From: Undaria pinnatifida
Taxonomy: Eukaryota; Sar; Phaeophyceae; Laminariales; Alariaceae
DNA length: 64,000 nucleotides
Reading direction: 5' to 3'
Assembly: GCA_012845835.1 (NCBI GenBank)
Contig: JABAKD010000002.1
Coordinates: 6,876,603-6,940,602, forward strand
Shown: one piece after another, positions 40,801 through 48,560 of the stretch
Layout of the letters: each line of letters starts with the position of its first letter
Numbering within the stretch: position 1 is the stretch's first letter
Position numbers and translations under genes: made by a program
The notes under the pieces: model-generated
What the model was told of the DNA's origin: nothing
Database searches by the model: none
The model's input: the letters and a program-made list of their open reading frames with translations, nothing else

Positions 40801-43800
40801 TGGCCATACGAGCTTAATTCTTGCCTGGTCCATAATAGTCCCCTACCTCCCTTCTCGTGCCAGCTTAGAAGAGCGCACTATCGATGTTGCCGTACGTCTT
40901 CTTGGCTCCAGTGCATAGTTAGGCCATATCTTATAACACCGTTTCTGGATCCGAAAATGAACGTTTTCGGGTCGCAAAACCGGTTTGGCTCTCTTATACC
41001 CCCGAACCTGGTGATTTTTCAGGCTTCCATTTTCGGATGTCGTTTTCGGGTCGGTCTCCACCCCAAAAAGGGAGTCCATTATTTTCGATATTAAGGCAGT
41101 TTTTATTGTTTTTTCTTCCTCGTAGTACACTGGAACCACACGCGGGCCACACCAAATTCCCCGATTGTCATGCTTTTATCTCCTAGACAATAATACAACG
41201 GTGTGGTAAACGCGGCTCATTTCTTGCTCAGTCTATGTGTTCTTCGAGCACATTTTCCGTGTTATCGCACACGTTTCGTATTTGCCGGGTCGATGGGAGT
41301 CGATAAACTCCCATGCTTGCAGAGGTTGACGAGCACCTTAAGGCCGCCTCCCTATACCCCCCCCCTCTCCCCGCCCGGTTTTGGGTCAAACGAGCGCACT
41401 TTTTATGATATCCCACGACGCTTTCTTGCCTGATCTATGGCTCCCAACCCCCCCCTCGTTTAAGTTTCTACGAGGTCACTTTCCATGCGATCCCCAACAC
41501 TACGTTCCTGTTCAATGTGTTCCACGAGTGCACGTTCCATGTTATGATGTGTCTCGCTGTATTGCCTGATCTATGAGAGTCGATATACTCCCATACCCAC
41601 AAATATCGACGAGTGCCTTAGTTGCTGGCTCCCCAGCCCCCTGCGACTAGCTCCCCAGCCCCCTGCGACTAGCTCCCCGCCGTGTTTAAGTTTCACGACC
41701 GCACTTGTTGTGTTGTCGCGCGTGTTTTTCGTTGTATGTGCCCCCTCTAACCCCCCTTCATCTAGCATTCTACTAGCACATTGATTTTTACGTTCTCCCG
41801 CGGTTCGCACTTGCCTGGTCTGTGGGGGCCGATACGCTCCCATGTTCGCAGGCGTTGACAAACGATTTATTGCCGACAGTCAATGACCGCTGATGGGCTT
41901 AACCGTAGCCCCGGACCCCCCCCCCCCCGCTCCCCCCCTCCCCCGTTTTGGGTACTACAAGCGCACTTTCCAATATATCGCACGTTGTTTTGAGGTCGGG
42001 GTTGGGGTTAGGGTTGGGGTTAGGGTCTAACGTAAGGTTCTGGGGCAGTGTTTAAAGTTTTCCTTCTCATACCCACACGTGGGTCATACCATTTTTTTTT
42101 TCTCGAATTCCGCACTTTGTCCTTGACAAGAATCCACGTTGTCTCACACTGCTTGCCTGGTCTATGGGAGCCGATACGCCCTCATGCTCGCAGACGTTGA
42201 TGAACACCTTGGTGCCGACACCCGCGCTCTCGACCGGCGCCATCTTCTCGTTCCCACTGCCGCCGTGACCATCCCCGCAGCCAATACCATTGCTAGGTGC
42301 AGGAGTAGGAGTAGGCTTCCAGGGTTGTCGGAGCGAGGTTTTGAGCACCCAGCCGGGGATGGGGACCACTAACCTTTCTCTTGGCTTGCGCTTTGTTGGG
42401 AGGGGGGGAAGAGATATTTTGCGTGCGACGGGGGGCGAGGTCGGAGGGAAGTAGTGCGTGCCGGTCGCCCCGGTGGCGTATCAGGTTCTCCTCGAGCCTG
42501 GTATAGGTCAGTTTCGTGAGTTCGAGCCCCGCCAAGGGCATACTCGTATAAATTCGTTGGGACTTTTTCTTGTGCACAAATGGGCTTGCGGAAAGCGCGA
42601 GAGCGTGAGTTAGCAACACTCGATGAAAAATCGACGAGCAGAGGTGGGATTGCTGAACCCTATGCGCGATAAAAATTAAAGGCAAGAACCGGGGGGGAGA
42701 AGGGACGACACCTGTGACCGCGGCTTGTCCAGAAGCTGGAAAGTAAAAGTGTGATAAAAAAAAAGAAGAAAAAAAGGTGCGACTTCAGCGCGATCTCTTG
42801 ATATTTCATTGCTTGCTCAGAGGTGTGGAGGATGACTAAACCTTCCTTTTGGCTTTTTTTTGTCTCTTCGTGGGGCACAGCGGGGCGGTTTAAGGCGGGT
42901 GTGTTGCGTGCGGATGAGGGAGGGAGCGCTGGCGGGGGTCGGATGAACAAAGTGTTGCAAGTTAACGAGTCTCTGGCTGCACATTGCATATTTAAGGGTG
43001 TGTGGGTGAAGCACCTCGCAAGACAGGGGGGTGACCAATATAGGCCATTTCGAAGCGAATACTCTGGGGCACCCGGGTATGAATTGCGGTTCCCCGATAC
43101 CAACATCATTGCTAGGCGCCGGAGTGCGAGTACGAGTCCATGCTTGTCGGAGCGACGTTTTCAGCACCAGCACCCTGCCCGGGATGGAGGCCAAGAACGC
43201 CAACTTTTGTTTGAGCTTTTTTTGTGGGGAATAAGGGTGTTTTGTGCGTTTTTGCGAAGGGGGGGCGAGCGGTGGAGTGTTGGCGGAGTGGGACTGAGCA
43301 AGTGATGGGAATTCGCCAAATCGCTTGCCATGGTTTGTGGATTAGGCTGGCTTCCGAAAGCGAGACACACGCACACCCACACTGGACGCAAGCCAAGCGC
43401 AGAATGTCATGGTTTTGTTTCCTTCGGTACGGTGAGCAATTCGCAAGTCTCGTCGATTTGAACCACATCATCGTTGCACAGACAGCAGTCCAGCAACAAA
43501 ACGAAAATACCGCAGGTAAATCACAATCCCCGTCACTTTGAAACGCATACATGTTCGTCCTTGCGACCATCGATGCAACAATCCGGAACAAAGTGTAAGA
43601 TTGAACGTAGTAAATCTGGGGTTTCTGAAGCGGGATTGTGTCTTAATATACTTGGAAGGCGTCGCGACCTATCCCTAGTACGGCGATGCCACCCTTGAAG
43701 CTTGTCGTCTCCTCCCCACCAGCCTTGGCCATCTCGGCGTGTGTAATCAGCCTTGTCTGTCGCTGCAAGGCTCAATCCACCACCAACAAAAAGCAAGCTG

Positions 43801-44008
43801 CAATTCTCGTCGTTTTGAAACATTATCATCCTAGCAATCAGCGAGACAATCCAGCACCAATTGCCGCGATCTATGCCTATACGTGTATCCCAAGCACGGC
43901 ACCACATTTCAAGCTTACCATCTCCTCTGCGCCTGCCTTGACCATCTCAGCGTATGCAGCCTTGTCTGTCACCGCCAGATCGTCCAGCATCTTCCACATG
44001 TTGGCAGC
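27259..44008 (-). CDS. PIH1-domain protein (R2TP / dynein-assembly factor type), N-terminal exon not found
   Basis: Predicted join on the - strand: 44008-43919, 42390-42148, 38303-38121, 37149-37072, 34679-33678, 31263-30928, 28806-27259. Every intron falls in phase 0, giving 1158 residues. Order: a helical MWKMLDDLAVTDKAAYAEM segment; the PIH1 domain (about 45-205) with PIPGWVLKTSLR, KVFINVCEHEGVSAP, LRMPMLVSTVRE, ALAIDVVFNPWVL, QLAADWIMRERKGL and CKLLKQSTYKG; a disordered Gly/Ser/Ala-rich part with three KGF-type motifs; an Ala-Thr-Glu repeat; and a C-terminal CS-like fold (LKVPGVYQLKLALPFPV to LTVSIQ). PIH1 proteins work with HSP90 and R2TP to assemble complexes, including axonemal dyneins in flagellated cells. 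Which PIH1 paralogue this is cannot be told here. It is much longer than usual family members (300-850 residues), mainly through low-complexity sequence. Confidence 0.88.
28985..29060 (+). repeat. Dispersed repeat R-A (GATCTAGATCGTGATCTG family)
   Basis: TCTAGATCGTGGTTATC and GTGGGACTTGTAGAACACCG resemble the R-A leader that precedes aminopeptidase exon f and F-box exon 6. Other copies lie at 29340-29420, 29580-29660 (reversed), 30190-30345, 36360-36490, 61370-61515 and 61965-62050. Confidence 0.6.
29083..29290. repeat. Pentanucleotide array (CCAAC)n
   Basis: About 38 units of CCAAC, nearly perfect in the middle and degenerate at both ends, in the intron between PIH1 exons 6 and 7. Confidence 0.97.
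29672..29900 (+). repeat. Two tandem tRNA-like units (SINE-like)
   Basis: Two units of about 110 bp. Each has GAGTAGYTCAGTGGGTAGTG, which contains a perfect polymerase III A box (TAGCTCAGTGGG in the second unit). An AGTTCRTTGATTGATTCTCG stretch about 50 bp later resembles a B box, and GATATCCCCAC-TCAAGAATCC follows. A tRNA-derived origin is likely; an intact cloverleaf is not seen. Confidence 0.55.
30190..30345 (+). repeat. Dispersed repeat R-A, copy
   Basis: GTTTCCTGGATGGGATCTGC and CAGCAAAACATCTCATAGCT, then GATGTACTAC, matching the second half of the units at 7640-7770. Confidence 0.55.
30345..30745. repeat. 23-bp minisatellite
   Basis: About 17 units of TGATCTAGATCATGGTCTGC plus AGA. 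It appears to be an expansion of part of dispersed repeat R-A, which ends at its left edge. Confidence 0.92.
30928..31263 (-). CDS. PIH1 gene exon 6
   Basis: Acceptor CCGGAACAG/ACGGAT, donor GGTCGG/GTAAGC; 112 codons in phase 0. It joins KLSKEE of the previous exon to TDAAMKAYAGG. It holds two motifs of the KGF type, SATKGFIGS and AIRKGFFGS, and ends with FERLVALADPAMGNGGR. Confidence 0.82.
31365..31600. repeat. Roughly 105-bp tandem duplication
   Basis: GAACGACCAACAGTGGCAGT and GAACAACCAACAGTGGCAGT each begin a unit that continues through GGGTAGTGCC and ACTATAGCGGCAACC. It lies in the PIH1 intron before exon 6. Confidence 0.75.
31600..31700 (+). repeat. Dispersed repeat R7, fragment
   Basis: GGGGTGCAGCAGCAAATTCT and GTGAGGAGCTAGTTCAACCG match 12735 and 39450. 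Confidence 0.55.
32245..32992. repeat. 26-bp minisatellite with matching flanks
   Basis: About 26 units of GCCTTGTGAGGCAAACACTA plus AGTAAA at 32277-32955. Almost all are identical; one unit is shortened (near 32685) and one has CACTTAG. The sequence TTTAGTCGCTACCCAATCTG flanks it on the left and TTTAGTTGCTACCCAATCTG on the right. So the array grew inside a duplicated unit. It lies in the intron between PIH1 exons 5 and 6. Confidence 0.97.
33360..33600 (+). repeat. Dispersed repeat R6, copy 2
   Basis: Two CACTCGCGCGAG/GCTCGTGCGAG palindromes, TCCGCAATGGAACGG, AAGTATTCTTGCCCG and CCCGGTAGTGAAA. It matches 38565-38745. Confidence 0.65.
33678..34679 (-). CDS. PIH1 gene exon 5: end of PIH1 domain and disordered linker
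   Basis: Acceptor CCCCACCAG/CAAAGC, donor GAGGAG/GTGCGG; 334 codons in phase 0. It begins QSTYKGGSG, completing the YKG end of the PIH1 domain. A Gly/Ser/Ala-rich linker with poly-Gly follows, then AVKRGFLSKLGG, a LYPPEGSENG segment and CKVVDTTKLSKEE. Confidence 0.85.
34900..36020. other. PIH1 intron, no exon recognised
   Basis: Contains a duplicated block near 35290-35510. GGTCGGATCG, AAGGGTGAA and ATGAGATTTCGAAG recur in both halves about 105 bp apart. Otherwise nothing recognisable. Confidence 0.5.
36030..36354. mobile_element. MITE-like element, 13-bp terminal inverted repeats, TA target
   Basis: Begins GAGCTGTGAGTCG and ends CGACTCACAGCTC, perfect inverted ends, flanked by TA on both sides. 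It is 325 bp and has no coding frame. It lies in the intron between PIH1 exons 4 and 5. The ends and TA target suggest a Tc1/mariner-like non-autonomous element. Confidence 0.85.
36525..36590 (-). repeat. Dispersed repeat R1, reversed copy
   Basis: AATTCCAAGTTATTTGCC and AAATGGGTTTCCGG match the reverse of 60700-60740. A second reversed copy sits at 36935-37010, so the two flank the second MITE. Confidence 0.6.
36600..36928. mobile_element. Second MITE copy, opposite orientation, diverged
   Basis: Reverse complement relative of 36030-36354: ATCGGTAGGTGCCGTTGACC, CGACTTTAGTCGGCAA and AATTAAGTCGTGACGGCTCA. Its ends are degraded compared with the first copy. It carries a C/G homopolymer insertion near 36745-36775. 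Confidence 0.75.
37072..37149 (-). CDS. PIH1 gene exon 4
   Basis: Acceptor CCCGCACAG/GTTAAT, donor CTCAAG/GTGATT; 26 codons. VNQLAADWIMRERKGLVV and then CKLLK match the last helix and strand of the PIH1 domain. Confidence 0.85.
37165..37195. repeat. (AT)n tract
   Basis: AT-alternating stretch just upstream, in transcription sense, of PIH1 exon 4. Confidence 0.9.
37712..38022 (-). repeat. Two echoes of the PIH1 exon 3 donor junction
   Basis: At 37886-38022 and 37712-37785 the end of exon 3 and its donor are repeated in decayed form. TGTGAGCTGCAGCACAACAT corresponds to CACGCTGCAGCGCAATACCC in the exon. The second copy still reads VFNPWVLCC in frame. Donor-like CGTCTCA (reversed) remains in the nearer copy. 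Both lie downstream of exon 3 in transcription sense. Confidence 0.85.
38121..38303 (-). CDS. PIH1 gene exon 3
   Basis: Acceptor GCATTACAG/GCAGAT, donor AGCCAG/GTGAGA; 61 codons. It carries LRMPMLVSTVRETTDHGG and ALAIDVVFNPWVLRCSVHE, the conserved core of PIH1. Its 3' half is echoed twice downstream. Confidence 0.88.
38505..38745 (+). repeat. Dispersed repeat R6, copy 3
   Basis: GGTCACTCGCGCGAGTAACC, TCCGCAATGGAGTG, AAGCATTCTTGTCCGCGAAG, GGTCACTCGCGCGAGTGCCT and AAGTAGCGAAAAACGG. It matches 33430-33600. Confidence 0.65.
38750..38890 (-). repeat. Dispersed repeat R7, reversed copy
   Basis: GCCTTCGAAGTCATGGTTTC, GAGCTAGCTCCTCGTGTTAG and AGAAAATTCTTA, the reverse of 39450-39545. Another reversed copy is at 39115-39270. 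Confidence 0.65.
39430..39720 (+). repeat. Dispersed repeat R7, full-looking copy
   Basis: Runs from AGGGGTGCAGCAGATTCTAA through TGACTTCGAAGGCATTCG to CTCAACCGGTCAGGTATACC and GTGGGATGACTC. It is about 290 bp with no coding frame. Confidence 0.7.
40190..40665. repeat. Tandem repeat, AAAAACTGATTTTGGAG units
   Basis: Five imperfect units of about 85-135 bp. Each carries CCCCAAAAACTGATTTTGGAG, AAAATCAACCCGATGACC and CATTAGCCTAGGTATAC. It lies in the PIH1 intron between exons 2 and 3. Confidence 0.9.
41270..41885 (-). repeat. Three echoes of the PIH1 exon 2 donor junction
   Basis: Copies at 41270-41350, 41555-41645 and 41815-41885 repeat the exon 2 end. Each has a GGTCTRTGGGAGYCGATACGC-like stretch, then CCATGYTCGCAGRCGTTGAC. 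In the exon this encodes FINVCEHEGVSAPID. Frames are partly kept. All three lie downstream of exon 2 in transcription sense, spaced about 270 bp. Confidence 0.88.
41995..42035 (+). repeat. Short telomere-like tract
   Basis: GGTTGGGGTTAGGGTTGGGG and GTTAGGGT: five units of TTAGGG/TTGGGG type. Confidence 0.7.
42148..42390 (-). CDS. PIH1 gene exon 2
   Basis: Acceptor at the first AG after a C/T tract (CCTCCCAACAAAG/CGCAAG), donor AGCAGT/GTGAGA; 81 codons in phase 0. PIPGWVLKTSLRQPW opens the PIH1 domain. A Gly-rich insert precedes VGTKVFINVCEHEGVSAP. Both ends are echoed in the neighbouring introns. Confidence 0.87.
42440..42765 (+). repeat. SINE-like element R3 with tRNA-like head
   Basis: A box TGGCGTATCAGG at 42474-42485 and B box GTTCGAGCCCC at 42520-42530, spaced as in a tRNA gene, head a unit of about 300 bp. 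Its body matches 12985-13180 in reverse. It ends in an A-rich tail (AAAAAAAAGAAGAAAAAAAG). Head, body, tail and a second copy together fit a SINE. Confidence 0.75.
43085..43215 (-). repeat. Echo of the PIH1 exon 2 acceptor junction
   Basis: Decayed copy of the exon 2 start and the intron before it. It reads IPGRVLVLKTSLRQAW and TPAPSN, against PIPGWVLKTSLRQPW and TPAPSN in the exon. It lies about 0.8 kb upstream of exon 2 in transcription sense. Confidence 0.85.
43430..43870. repeat. Intron repeat units around the exon 1 echo
   Basis: CTCGTCGATTTGAACCACAT, CCCGTCACTTTGAAACGCAT and CTCGTCGTTTTGAAACATTA begin three related stretches near 43450, 43533 and 43808. They are decayed direct copies in the intron after exon 1. 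Confidence 0.6.
43683..43790 (-). repeat. Echo of the PIH1 exon 1 donor junction
   Basis: GACAGACAAGGCTGATTACA and CGAGATGGCCAAGGCTGGTG repeat the second half of exon 1. A 2-bp insertion shifts the frame. The donor is lost and the AAGCTTCAAGGG intron start is kept. It lies downstream of exon 1 in transcription sense. Confidence 0.82.
43919..44008 (-). CDS. PIH1 gene exon 1 (first one found)
   Basis: Acceptor AACACCCAG/GCTGCC, donor GAGATG/GTAAGC; 30 codons in phase 0. It reads AANMWKMLDDLAVTDKAAYA then EMVKAGAEEM, like the helical segment ahead of PIH1 domains. No start codon, so at least one more exon lies at higher coordinates. Confidence 0.8.
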
Positions 44009-44129
44009 CTGGGTGTTTTGGGTCCGAACCGTACCAAAGCACGAAGGTAAAAGCAAAAAAGGCAACTATCTATAGGGCCGAACATGCCTGAAAATAAATG
44101 GTTGGATTGAATATGTTTGGCGTAAGCAT

Positions 44130-44225
44130 GCATGCCGCGTTGTCTGTCGCCGCGAGATCGCCCACCATCTTCCACGTATTCGCAGCCTGCTTTTTATTAT
44201 CCAAGGCAAGAAGACAACGGTCAAT
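44130..44225 (-). repeat. Echo of the PIH1 exon 1 acceptor junction
   Basis: Reads QAANTWKMVGDLAATDNAA, against AANMWKMLDDLAVTDKAA in exon 1. An AAAAGCAG acceptor is still present. The similarity stops before the exon end. It lies upstream of exon 1 in transcription sense. Confidence 0.82.
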
Positions 44226-44326
44226 CCTTTGCAAGAGGTTGAATATAAGAGGCATGTTGATATCTTTTTTTCTACAGCCTTCAAGTCATGCCGCCATCGA
44301 CGTGCTTATATTACGAGTACCAACAA

Positions 44327-44400
44327 CGCAGCTTGCAAAGATGAGTATTGACCTGAAATTCGTCAAACTCACGGCTGACGTCCTTGAAAATTAGTTACCA
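44327..44400 (+). repeat. Dispersed repeat R9
   Basis: GCAGCTTGCAAAGATGAGTA and CGTCAAACTCACGGCTGACG match 61868-61925. The last part is also at 3085-3105. Confidence 0.65.
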
Positions 44401-45589
44401 GGTATGAAATATCTCGGCAAGAAATTCGTCTTGGAATCACTTGATAAAAGTCCCCGCTTGGCTTTCAGCGCTCCCACCCGGAACACGCCCGCATAAATCC
44501 TCCTCTCGGAGAACGTTTCCGGCGGCTTTCTTTGCGTTCCTTGCTTTCTTCGCCTACTTCGTGTTCTGCAGGGCCGCTGCAACACTAACTCCAAGACAAA
44601 ATCTCCAGCACTGTTTCAAGAAAAATGTCCACACAATAATTTTCAAGATTTTTTTTTTCAACACTAAATTCAATACTTTTTTCAATAATAAGTCGAAAAA
44701 AATAGGAAAAAATATCAAAACTCGAGTCAGAATGAAAAAAGAGTCAAAGTCGAGCGATGTACATAGCCGTTTCTGCACTAAGTTCAACATGAAAAGTGTC
44801 GACAAACAAGAGCAAGTACAAAAAGTTTGTCCGAATGCGCAGTGCACGCGCGTTTTTTCTTGTCCTCTCTCGGTCCTCTTCATTTTTCTTTTTCGCAAGC
44901 TACACCCGTACTGCCGATCAGAACGTGACATCGCCAGCAAACACGTAGCACAGCTCAGGGAAATCAGCTCTGCACAAGTGGCTCTCGGCATTATCATATC
45001 GCTAGTTGCCCTAAGTCATGGATCTCTTTTTTCGGTCCCCTTCACATCTTGTTGCATTATTCCTTGCGCGAGAGTAGCGTGCCGTGTCAGCTGCCCGCGG
45101 AATGGAGCCCTTGTAACCGATACGTACACGGGGGGCGACATCTACGCCATGTGGATGGTGGTGCTGCTACAGTTTGCTTCAGTTTCGGATTAGAGGTGAC
45201 GGGCACGTTATGGATACGTGCCGGTACAGCGGTACAGGCCCAACCCCCCAACCGTCAAACCTTGCCCTTCACTCGGTACACAGTAGTACCAGGTATCTTC
45301 TTGCATGCTGCAGGAATATCCAACATTTCTCTTTCCTCGAAGTGGATACCACAACGGGCGCATCACCAGAGAAACTCAAGATACAAGATATATATAGACG
45401 CCGTGGATTGTAGGGATGCAACAACCGTACGATACCCTTCGAACCAGCAAAACGGGCAAAACTTAACCCTCCCTCTGACCCTACCGCACCGTGATACCGC
45501 GATTCTACTCTCAACGTTGATCAACTGATGTGACCAGACCTCCATACACAGACGATATTGGTGTGGACCCGTCGTGTCAAGTAAATAGA
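44401..45589. other. Gene-poor interval, no supported exon
   Basis: A 250-codon + strand frame spans much of it but is Lys/Phe/Ser-rich without motifs. The missing first PIH1 exon might lie here or further right; I could not identify it. Confidence 0.4.
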
Positions 45590-45865
45590 CAGCCTAAACA
45601 AAATTGATGGGTGGATACGGACGGAAAATTAATGTACGTTTATTACCCATATTATTATCACAACAATGCTTATATTTTGATAACAAATGATCAAAAGTAT
45701 AATAACCATTTGGTATGAAAATTAATAATAAAGTAATCCTTATTTTTAGACCTAACTTGAGATTTCATGCTGAAAGAGGACAAATGAACGTAAATGTAAG
45801 AATGTTTTATCTTTATATTAATATCAAAAAGATATTTATATTTACGATCAAATTGGCATAGGGCA
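45590..45865. other. AT-rich island, possible organelle-derived insert
   Basis: About 275 bp of strikingly AT-rich sequence in DNA that is otherwise near half GC. On the - strand a frame of about 55 codons rich in Lys, Ile, Phe and Tyr is open (reading KYKYLFDINIKIKHSYIYV in part). This composition is typical of algal mitochondrial or plastid DNA. The gene is not recognised. Confidence 0.4.
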
Positions 45866-45869
45866 TTGG

Positions 45870-47794
45870 AGACTCATCTGACCTGCGGGCCAAATTCTTG
45901 CGAAAACCCCATTTCCTTAGCTACAGCAGCGGCATCGCGCATCCCGGGACCTCCTCCTCCTCTTCCTCTCGTGCCCTCGTCACGGATGTCCCCTGGCCGG
46001 GCTATATGAAAGAGCGCCGAGTTCATTGTGACTACCCGCTGTGCGATCTGAACAGCGCAACGTCCTCACCAGTAACGAACACTCCTGCGGATCGTGAAAT
46101 TTGAAAAAGATACCAGTCCCTGAGAGATCCTGCTCCTTGTGACAATGTATTCGTAAATTTAAGGACTGATTATCCATACATATTAGTATAGAGTGACTCT
46201 TATATTTGGGGAAAGTGATGCGGCTTTTGGAAGTGGTGTCTTTTTTTGGCTTGATGCGGAAGAAGGATCGCACAGATTCGCCGCAAAAATAAATAAAGCT
46301 GGGCTGCGGCCGGGATTGTTTTGAAATTTTCCCGAACCGAACAAACGCCTCACTATCGTTTTGTGGAAGCCACCGACATCTGCTTTTATTTTGTTGCTTT
46401 GCTCCCTCTCTTTCCAGTCCGCGAAAGTGCGTCGAGCTGCAGCTTGAAGTACCACGACGATACATCCCTAGTGAAAAGTGATTTCGAGACAAAGCAGGCA
46501 TAGTTTATTTCTAGCAACGGAGAGAGCGAGGGCGCCACCCCGAGAGTCGCAGGCAGCTCTCGAGCTGGAACCTAGGTGTGAGAATACGAGTTGTATCTAC
46601 GCCTACAAGACCACGACCAATCTCCTTGCGCTTTCACCCTCTGCGAGTACGATAGCACCAGCGTCGATGTGCAAGACAAGCCACCCCAAGCCTGGCAATG
46701 GCGTCCTAGCTCGGATGCGCCACCTCAAGGATCAGATTCCGTCACCGATGGGCGGTGATTCCGCGCGGCAAGCTGGTGAGTGAAACACAGGCTTTAAAAA
46801 TGCTGTGGCAATTTTATTACGATATACACCCCGATTTAAGAGCGCGCAGCAATCGAGTCTTCGTTTTAGAGAGTTAAAAGTCGGTATATCCCGCGAATTC
46901 TCAAACATAGATATTTCCCGCGACCGATTGCGAGCCTTATAATAGTTGAGAGCTCTTGTTTGTGTTTGTCGCCGGTTGCTCTTAAATCGAGGTACCCAAT
47001 GCACAAATTTCGAGTAGACCTTGAAGTAGAACTGTCTGGCCCGGGCTCGAGCCAGAAGCCCCTAGGCCCTGAGGCGAGCACAAACAGCTTGTAGTGCTGT
47101 GCTGCCACGGCTGTGGCTCACAGCTGCAATGTGCTTGGTTGCTTGCGCCACGAGTGCAGCAGGCCAGCGGGGCCTTGTTTGTTTGCGGCGCGGGAGCTCT
47201 GCCCTATGCGGTCTTTGTGTCTTCCCATTCCCAATGCGATATTTTGGTTTTTCCGCAGGTTCAACAACCTCTCGGCTCTCCCTGTTTATTCATGAAGAAT
47301 TGATTTGCAATGAAATGCTATAGACTACGGCATGCTCGAACAACGACAGCAACACCAAAGCTGAGGGCAGAGAGCACGTGGCGAGCTGCATCACTCGTGC
47401 TCTGCAGCTCAAGTTCATGCTCTATGATGTATGCCCGACGACAAACTAAACATGGAGACCCTGGTTGCTTCACGTGCAAGCACACCCCGTGCTGCTCTGT
47501 GCGGGTCTCATCGGCAGTTCAGCGTGGACTGCTGTGGGCAGCGGAAAGAGGCAGCTGCCCCTGTAGGCCCCTGATAGAGACCAGCAGCTGCAGCAGCAGC
47601 AGCGGCCATCAGCAGCAATGTTCAGCCTTGGTTGCGTCCAATTTGTTCCTCCCTGTTCACCCACTTCAGGCTTGCTATCTCATGACGGGTTTACTTACCG
47701 CCTTAGCTCATCATTGGTCCCTCCCGTATATGTTTTACGTGCTACTGGCTGTACCGATTGTGTGGTGCTTGTGTGATACCAGTATAATTCGACG
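45870..47794. other. Gene-poor interval, no supported exon
   Basis: No exon of a recognisable family. A - strand frame near 46455-46183 (reading RRTFADWKEREQSNKIK) is the least repeat-like but has no second line of support. CAG/CTG-type trinucleotide runs occur near 47580-47610. Confidence 0.4.
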
Positions 47795-48560
47795 CGAGGC
47801 GACGAGGGAACAAAACGCTGAGTTTTTATCGCGATGAACTTAAAACACGTACCGTAGTGGGGAGGAGGGAGGAGGGCCCGCTATGTGACCCCGGATCTGA
47901 GTTACTGCTGGGAGGGAGCGCGAGAGTAGTGCCAGGATGATAGATGGGATGAAGAAAAGAAAGAAAAAGTAAAGAGTGGGGCTGTAGGATAAGCTGAACA
48001 AGGTGGTAAGATGACAACGTACACGTCAACGTATCCCACTACCTGGTGACAGGCTTACAGCCTAGGTCTGCTGCTGCTCTGCTGTAGAACACATTACGCA
48101 AATATCCATTCGTGTGCGGTATGACTTCATAGGATTATTAAGAAACAGCAGGTCGAGTACTTCTAGGTATGGGTGGAGGTAAAATAGTTATTGTAGGCAC
48201 TACCGCTTATAATAAGCATAAAGAACGCAGTGTGCGGATAGCTTGGAGGCCGAGGATTCCATCATAACTCGTCTTTGCAAGCCGCGCAGGGCTGCGTGTC
48301 GCTGCGGGTGTCATCCTTTCGAGACTTGAGAGGGAGAAATTGGCGACGACCATCTGACGATTACAGCGGCACCATCGACCACTGCTGGATGGCGATGATC
48401 AAAATGGTGTGCGAACGACGATGCCAAAAATGCAAAGACTCTTACCGGACGGGGGCAGGATGATCCTACTCGTACTGCTGCGCGCTCACGCTGCTGGTGA
48501 ACGAGTGAAAATATCGCAATAAATCGTCATTTTTGGGCCGTTATACTAATAATATTAATA
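47795..48560 (+). repeat. Dispersed repeat R4, copy 1 (split)
   Basis: Two halves, about 47795-47990 and 48330-48560, match 51545-51730 and 51785-51985. Shared stretches include GTACCGTAGTGGGGAGGA, GAAATTGGCGACGA, CATCGACCACTGCTGG and TGAAAATATCGCAAT. About 300 bp separates the halves here but not in copy 2. Confidence 0.75.

Noticed and set aside
44441..45193. 250-codon + strand frame
   Set aside because: Crosses A/T homopolymers and has no recognisable motif; composition changes abruptly along it.
47310..47837. 175-codon + strand frame with hydrophobic end
   Set aside because: No start context, domain or codon pattern; it runs into dispersed repeat R4.
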